Below are positions 60,036 to 64,000 of a DNA stretch of 64,000 bases, piece by piece. The notes under the pieces are model-generated. The model was not told where the DNA came from. It made no database searches and saw only the letters and a program-made list of their open reading frames with translations. The position numbers and the translations under genes were made by a program. Origin of the DNA: a virus; IMG/VR virus record IMGVR_UViG_3300023115_000010, positions 1 to 64,000 of that record; one strand, given 5' to 3'. Each line of letters begins with the position of its first letter. The stretch's first letter is position 1.

Positions 60036-60655
60036 AAAAAGTTTTTGAATATTGGATGCCCGATACCGATGAGCATTTTGAACGTCTTATAGCAAAAAGA
60101 ATAAAAAAAGGTGGGCCTCCACAATACCAAGACGATACTAGAGCAGAAGCATACAAATATGTAAAAGACTTTGATATTGCAGTTGATGTGGGTGCAAACG
60201 TTGGATTATGGTCTAAACATTTAGTAGAAAAGTTTAATCGAGTTATTGCATTTGAACCACTTGAACAAGTTTATAGTTGTTTAGAAATGAACTGTAAAGA
60301 TTTACCTGTAGAGATTAATAAGTTTGCACTTGGATCTACCAATAGCAAAGTTACTATGACCTATGATAGTGAAAACACAGGCGGTAGTTTTGTAAGCAAA
60401 GTAGGACAAGGCACTATTGATATTAAGACATTAGATAGTTTAGATTTACCTAAGTTTGGAATGTTAAAAATTGACTGTGAAGGTCACGAACTAGAAGTAG
60501 TCAAAGGCGGTAAAGATACAATACTAAAATACAAACCTATTGTTATAGTAGAACAGCATCCTGAATCAAAATATCAAGCAGCAGACTATTTGCGAGAACT
60601 AGGTGCAGTGTCCTTAGGTAATGTCAGAAAAGATTACATATTCGGTTGGAAGTAG
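60032..60655 (+). CDS. FkbM-family methyltransferase
   Basis: The 207-aa product has the FkbM layout: 'DIAVDVGANVGLWSKHLVEK', 'VIAFEPLEQVYSCLEMNC', 'TIDIKTLDSLDLPKFGMLKI' running into DCEGHELEVVKGG, and 'PIVIVEQHPES'. FkbM enzymes O-methylate sugars or small molecules, and members are common in LPS and capsule clusters. It overlaps both neighbours, so it is part of one operon with the preceding methyltransferase. Confidence 0.9.
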   Translation: MKKVFEYWMPDTDEHFERLIAKRIKKGGPPQYQDDTRAEAYKYVKDFDIAVDVGANVGLWSKHLVEKFNRVIAFEPLEQVYSCLEMNCKDLPVEINKFALGSTNSKVTMTYDSENTGGSFVSKVGQGTIDIKTLDSLDLPKFGMLKIDCEGHELEVVKGGKDTILKYKPIVIVEQHPESKYQAADYLRELGAVSLGNVRKDYIFGWK

Positions 60656-60661
60656 TAAATA
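60654..60661 (+). promoter_or_regulatory. Possible late promoter (AGTAAATA), leaderless type
   Basis: AGTAAATACCGTATG places a late-like element 4 nt before ATG 60666, the same spacing as at 2791 and 48906. The second base differs from the GATAAATA form. Confidence 0.35.
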
Positions 60662-60665
60662 CCGT

Positions 60666-61430
60666 ATGACCACAGTATTAGTTACAGGCGGATTTGATCC
60701 ACTACATAGCGGACATATTGAATATTTCAAAGCAGCAAAGCAACTAGGAGATAAACTGGTTGTTGGACTCAACAGTGACGAATGGCTTGTTAATAAAAAA
60801 GGCAAGCCATTTATGCCACTTGTTGAAAGAGCAAATATCGTTAAGCATCTAGATATGGTAGACGAGGTTATACTTGTTAAAGACGATGATACCGGAGGTA
60901 CAACACAAGCCATTGGCTATTTGCTGGCTACAAACAGTGGTAAGTTGATTGTCGCTAACGGTGGAGATAGAGTTGACGGAGAAATACCTGAACAAAAAAT
61001 ATATGGCGATCACAAAGACGTAGATTTTGTATTTGGTGTTGGCGGAGAAGATAAAAAGAACAGTTCGAGTTGGATATTAAAAAACTGGGAAAAGCCTGTA
61101 ACCAAACGTGCTTGGGGCGAATATAAAATATTAGATCGCAACGGCGAATGGCAGGTTAAAGAACTTACATTTTATCAAGGAAAGGCACTAAGCGATCAGC
61201 GCCACTTCAAACGCAGTGAACATTGGCATGTAGTTGACGGTGTTATAAATATGTTCCTTGAAGATAAAATAGGCAGAAGAACTAGCACACTACTAACACC
61301 AGGAGACAGTATTGATATTCCTGTTGGCTGGTGGCACAAGGCAGTTAACATTGACAACAAAGATGCTAAAGTAGTTGAAGTTTGGATGGGAAAAGAACTA
61401 ACGGAGAATGATATTGAGCGAAGAGATTGA
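60666..61430 (+). CDS. Cytidylyltransferase-like / cupin fusion protein
   Basis: I chose ATG 60666 (MTTVLVTGG...); an in-frame ATG at 60621 would overlap the previous gene by 35 nt. Residues 1-135 form a nucleotidyltransferase with 'GGFDPLHSGHIEYF' (HxGH) and a late 'KNSSSWILK' segment, as in RfaE/TagD-type enzymes that activate sugars or polyols with CTP or ATP. Residues about 145-254 form a cupin: 'TKRAWGEYKILDRNGEWQVK', 'QRHFKRSEHWHVVDGVI', 'GDSIDIPVGWWHKAVN', resembling the C-terminal isomerase part of ManC/AlgA. So two sugar-nucleotide steps are fused. It overlaps the next gene by 23 nt. Confidence 0.87.
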   Translation: MTTVLVTGGFDPLHSGHIEYFKAAKQLGDKLVVGLNSDEWLVNKKGKPFMPLVERANIVKHLDMVDEVILVKDDDTGGTTQAIGYLLATNSGKLIVANGGDRVDGEIPEQKIYGDHKDVDFVFGVGGEDKKNSSSWILKNWEKPVTKRAWGEYKILDRNGEWQVKELTFYQGKALSDQRHFKRSEHWHVVDGVINMFLEDKIGRRTSTLLTPGDSIDIPVGWWHKAVNIDNKDAKVVEVWMGKELTENDIERRD

Positions 61431-62148
61431 ACCACTTAGAATATATGTTGGATGGGACAGTAGAGAAGATATTGCATTTCAAGCATGTAAAGCAAGTATT
61501 TTGAAACATGCATCTGTGCCTGTAAAAGTAATACCATTAAAACAACATAACTTACGCAGAGATGGAATGTATACTCGTGCAGTAGATACACTTGCAAGCA
61601 CAGAATTTACTTTTACAAGATTCTTAGTTCCTAGACTTGCAAACTTTGAGGGATGGGCTTTGTTTATCGATTGTGATTTTATTTTCCTAGATGATGTTGC
61701 AAAGTTGTTTGCCAAAACAAATGACAAGTTTGCAGTCATGTGTGCGCAACACGATTACACTCCAAAAGCTGGCACAAAGATGGATGGAAAAGATCAGCAC
61801 ATTTATCCAAGAAAAAACTGGAGTAGTGCAGTTTTGTTTAACGCAGGCCATCCTGACAATAGTATTCTTACACCCGAGTGTGTAAATGATGAACACAAAA
61901 CTGGTGCATGGTTTCATAGATTTAGTTGGTTAGACGATGACAAGATTGGAGCAATCAGTCACGAGTGGAACTGGCTAGTTGGCTGGTACAAAGAGCCAGA
62001 CGATGGTAAACCAAAAGCACTACATTACACAGAAGGTGGTCCTTGGTTTGAAGATTATCAAGACTGCGAATATGCAAATGAGTATTACAAAGCAGAACGC
62101 TTGTATCTCACCAAGGAACTAGAAGATCAAAAAAAAAGGTCAGACTAG
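61408..62148 (+). CDS. GT-A glycosyltransferase, GT8-like
   Basis: The 246-aa product has 'LRIYVGWDSREDIAFQACKA', 'YTRAVDTLASTEFTFTRFLV', 'GWALFIDCDFIFLDDVAKLF' with the DxD site D88-C-D90, 'NWSSAVLFNAGHPDNS' and 'KPKALHYTEGGPWFEDY'. The last ends with the His-containing motif usual for GT8-type enzymes. Residue content is intact, so it should be active. It overlaps the cupin fusion gene. It ends 'QKKRSD' just after an A9 run; a -1 slip on that run would skip the stop and continue into the next gene. Confidence 0.88.
   Translation: MILSEEIEPLRIYVGWDSREDIAFQACKASILKHASVPVKVIPLKQHNLRRDGMYTRAVDTLASTEFTFTRFLVPRLANFEGWALFIDCDFIFLDDVAKLFAKTNDKFAVMCAQHDYTPKAGTKMDGKDQHIYPRKNWSSAVLFNAGHPDNSILTPECVNDEHKTGAWFHRFSWLDDDKIGAISHEWNWLVGWYKEPDDGKPKALHYTEGGPWFEDYQDCEYANEYYKAERLYLTKELEDQKKRSD
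62129..62137 (+). other. A9 run, candidate -1 frameshift site
   Basis: Nine A residues (codons CAA AAA AAA AGG) contain the in-frame heptamer A AAA AAA. The -1 frame is open from here without a stop through 62286 and to 63098. The 150-nt stretch between reads like protein (KVRLEKERPRYINNTTYSDV...) but holds no ATG, GTG or TTG. Confidence 0.5.
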
Positions 62149-62285
62149 AGAAAGAACGTCCTAGGTATATTAATAATACTACTTACTCTGATGTTATAAA
62201 AGCAAATCTAAATGCAAGTTTATATGATAAGATTGATCCACAAGAAAAATGGTTTACAAGTGAAGATAAAATAGAGGTAAAAAAC

Positions 62286-63098
62286 ATGGGTGTAAAAGTT
62301 GCAAGCATTATACCTGATCCAGGTGATTTTAACTACGATAAAAAAGGCGACATTTACGATCCGTATTGTAGAGATTTTATTTTAGGTGCTGGCGGAATCA
62401 TTAGTGATTGGAAAACCGAAGAAAATACCGATAACGACTTAGTTATAAGAGGCTTAGGAGGCACTAGTCAAAAAGCTCTAAAACAATGTATGTCAATAGG
62501 CAGAACATTTTATGCGATAGATACAGGTTATATTCAACCTGGCAAGAAAAAAGAATATCATCGCATTACAAAAAATGCATTACAAAATCTAGGTCCAATA
62601 AAAGATAGATCAATGGACAGATTACGTAAACTAAATTGGAGTTATACAAAACCAACAGGGGGTAGTTATATATTGGTTTGTCCTCCTAGTGAAAAGGTAA
62701 TGAAGTTTTATGGTAGAGATTTAAATCAATGGATGGAAGAAACACTCGACCAGATTAAAACTTATACAAATATACCCATTAAGGTAAGGCTAAAACCTAG
62801 TAGAGAAGACAGAGTTAATAATGATACAATATGGCAAGCATTAGAAGATGCTGTTTGTTTAGTAACATTTAATAGTATTGCTGCAACAGAGGCATTATTA
62901 ATGAGCAAACCTGCTATTGCATTAGCACCAAATGCAGCAACAGTTTTATGTAACACACATATATCCGATGTTAGAAGTTTACATATTCCTACAAAAGGAG
63001 AAGTACTAGCATTTGCAAAACATCTTTCCTATTGTCAGTTTACCGCAGCGGAAATGGTAAGTGGTTATGCATGGAATATAGTAAATGAAAGTAGTTAG
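62286..63098 (+). CDS. Capsule/surface-glycan type protein (possibly reached by frameshift)
   Basis: The 270-aa product from ATG 62286 carries 'IVRGLGGTSQKAL'-like Gly motifs, 'SYILVCPPSEKVMKFYGRDL', 'IPIKVRLKPSREDRVNN', and 'AVCLVTFNSIAATEALLMSK' with 'PAIALAPNAA'. The RxKPSREDR ... TFNSxxxxEALLxGxPAI order is that of capsule polysaccharide export/synthesis-type transferases with a GT-B-like end. No clear Shine-Dalgarno precedes ATG 62286, and 150 nt of open coding-like frame lie upstream, so its true N-terminus may be a -1 fusion to the GT8-like protein. Homologous in plan to the next gene. Confidence 0.75.
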   Translation: MGVKVASIIPDPGDFNYDKKGDIYDPYCRDFILGAGGIISDWKTEENTDNDLVIRGLGGTSQKALKQCMSIGRTFYAIDTGYIQPGKKKEYHRITKNALQNLGPIKDRSMDRLRKLNWSYTKPTGGSYILVCPPSEKVMKFYGRDLNQWMEETLDQIKTYTNIPIKVRLKPSREDRVNNDTIWQALEDAVCLVTFNSIAATEALLMSKPAIALAPNAATVLCNTHISDVRSLHIPTKGEVLAFAKHLSYCQFTAAEMVSGYAWNIVNESS

Positions 63099-64000
63099 TT
63101 ATTATAATAGTGTTCCAGCTCGAAATAGTAATAAACAAAAAACAGAGCTGCTTATTAAGTTTGCACAAGGAGTAAATGCCGCAGGAGATCAAGGCATACT
63201 GCACACAGGAAATACTATAGAAGATTGCGATGTAGGAGTTATACAAGGATGGGTATACGACAACATTAGCTCTCCTCATTTAAGATTACGTAAAACTGTA
63301 ATAGATACACAAATACAAAAACAAAAATTTGTTGCTTGTGCAGATGCAAGTTTGTTTAACTATAAAGATAAAACAAATCCTTTTGGTTATTTAAGGTATA
63401 GTTTTAATGGTGTATTTCCACAAACAGGATTGTACTGCGATGATAATATTAATCCAAAACGTTGGAGACAAATAAGCAAGCATCTTGGCATAAAAATAGA
63501 AGATACAAAACAACAAGGTAAATGGATTATATTAATGCTTCAGCGTCAAGGCGGCTGGAGCATGAAAGGATATGACGTCGAACAATGGGCACTAGATACA
63601 ATAAGCAAGATTAGACAACACAGCGATAGACCTATTTTAGTTAGACCACATCCTGGAGATAAAAAAGCACCAATATATCTAAACGTAAACAAAACTAGAC
63701 TTAAAAATCTACCTAATGTCAAAATAAGTTTACAAGGAAAATCTTTAGAAGAAGAACTTTCAAAAGCATGGGCAGTTGTAAATCATAATAGCAGCGCAGC
63801 AGTTGGACCTATTATACAAGGTTATCATTCGTTTGTAACAGATCCTGAAAGCAGCCAAAATAGAGAAGTAAGTAATACTGATTTTAGATTGATTGAAAAT
63901 CCAAACTTGTATGATAGAGAACGTTGGTTACAACGTATTAGTATGTTCCATTGGAACTTCGAGGAACTTGCAAACGGCTCTTGCTGGAAACATATGAGAA
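63085..64000 (+). CDS. Capsule/surface-glycan type protein, 3' truncated by window
   Basis: It starts at ATG 63085 (MKVVSYYNSVPARNSNKQKT...), overlapping the previous stop by 14 nt, and stays open to the last base (305 codons). Motifs 'WIILMLQRQGGWSMKGYDV', 'ILVRPHPGDKK' and 'AVVNHNSSAAVGPIIQGYHS' match the RPHP...NSSxxxxxxxxGxP order of capsule-type glycosyltransferases, the same plan as the preceding gene, so the two are likely paralogues. The Leu/Arg-rich end ('RERWLQRISMFHWNFEELAN') suggests that little of the gene is missing. Confidence 0.8.
   Translation, partial: MKVVSYYNSVPARNSNKQKTELLIKFAQGVNAAGDQGILHTGNTIEDCDVGVIQGWVYDNISSPHLRLRKTVIDTQIQKQKFVACADASLFNYKDKTNPFGYLRYSFNGVFPQTGLYCDDNINPKRWRQISKHLGIKIEDTKQQGKWIILMLQRQGGWSMKGYDVEQWALDTISKIRQHSDRPILVRPHPGDKKAPIYLNVNKTRLKNLPNVKISLQGKSLEEELSKAWAVVNHNSSAAVGPIIQGYHSFVTDPESSQNREVSNTDFRLIENPNLYDRERWLQRISMFHWNFEELANGSCWKHMR

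Noticed and set aside
60621-60665. Upstream ATG for the cytidylyltransferase-cupin gene
   Set aside because: It would overlap the FkbM gene by 35 nt and add residues before the normal first strand of the domain; ATG 60666 fits the family start.
1-64000. Prophage or mobile-element signs (integrase, att sites, transposase, IS ends)
   Set aside because: None was found; the gene set is that of a virulent T4-like phage.

Overview
The window is a 64 kb piece of an AT-rich, T4-like (straight contractile-tail) myovirus genome. T4-type homologues can be recognised by family motifs: gp20 portal, gp21 prohead protease, gp22 scaffold, gp23 capsid, gp13/gp14/gp15 neck and tail completion, gp18 sheath, gp19 tube, gp4-like head completion, gp16/gp17 terminase, gp32 SSB, UvsX and UvsY. 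Several proteins look like the marine branch of the T4 superfamily (cyanophages and SAR11/Pelagibacter myophages). No photosynthesis gene, tRNA, integrase, IS element or CRISPR array is seen. A marine alphaproteobacterial host is an inference from low GC and gene style; nothing in the sequence proves it.

Layout. 1-7758: the end of a large tape-measure-like virion protein, then a capsid-assembly operon (portal, small protein, a DUF115/GT42-like protein, a very acidic core-like protein, protease, scaffold, capsid). 7759-8150: no gene, but a compact RNA unit with a sigma70-type promoter, about 245 nt of structured sequence and an intrinsic terminator. 8232-33302: adhesion and fibre genes, including two paralogous giants (3099 and 3939 aa; the second ends in an S74-type intramolecular chaperone) and a 672-aa propeller-like protein. 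33361-40393: a small unknown protein, a GT2-like glycosyltransferase, and a 2008-aa protein built of about 18 degenerate glycosyltransferase-like modules. 40355-43439 (minus strand): Nudix hydrolase, gp15, gp14. 43482-55817: gp13, a dNMP-kinase-like gene, sheath, tube, a tube/baseplate protein, gp4, small and large terminase and several unknowns. 55842-59472: an unknown protein, then gp32, uvsX, a small acidic protein and uvsY. 59481-64000: a sugar cassette with two methyltransferases, a nucleotidyltransferase-cupin fusion, a GT8-like transferase and two capsule-type proteins, the last cut by the window end.

Regulation. Two promoter classes stand out. One is a T4-like late element, mostly GATAAATA (also CATAAATA and NCTAAATA), in front of most virion operons. 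In six or seven cases it lies only 3-5 nt before the start codon with no Shine-Dalgarno sequence, implying leaderless late mRNAs. The other is a near-consensus sigma70 promoter (TTGACA or TTGACC, exactly 17 bp, TATATT-like), found five times: before the RNA unit, the propeller gene, the small gene/GT operon, the dNMP kinase and gp32. At gp32 both classes are superimposed.

The most unusual items are the tandem glycosyltransferase-like array, the stand-alone RNA beside the capsid gene, an A9 slippery run that could fuse two sugar genes by -1 frameshifting, and the late promoters fused to start codons.
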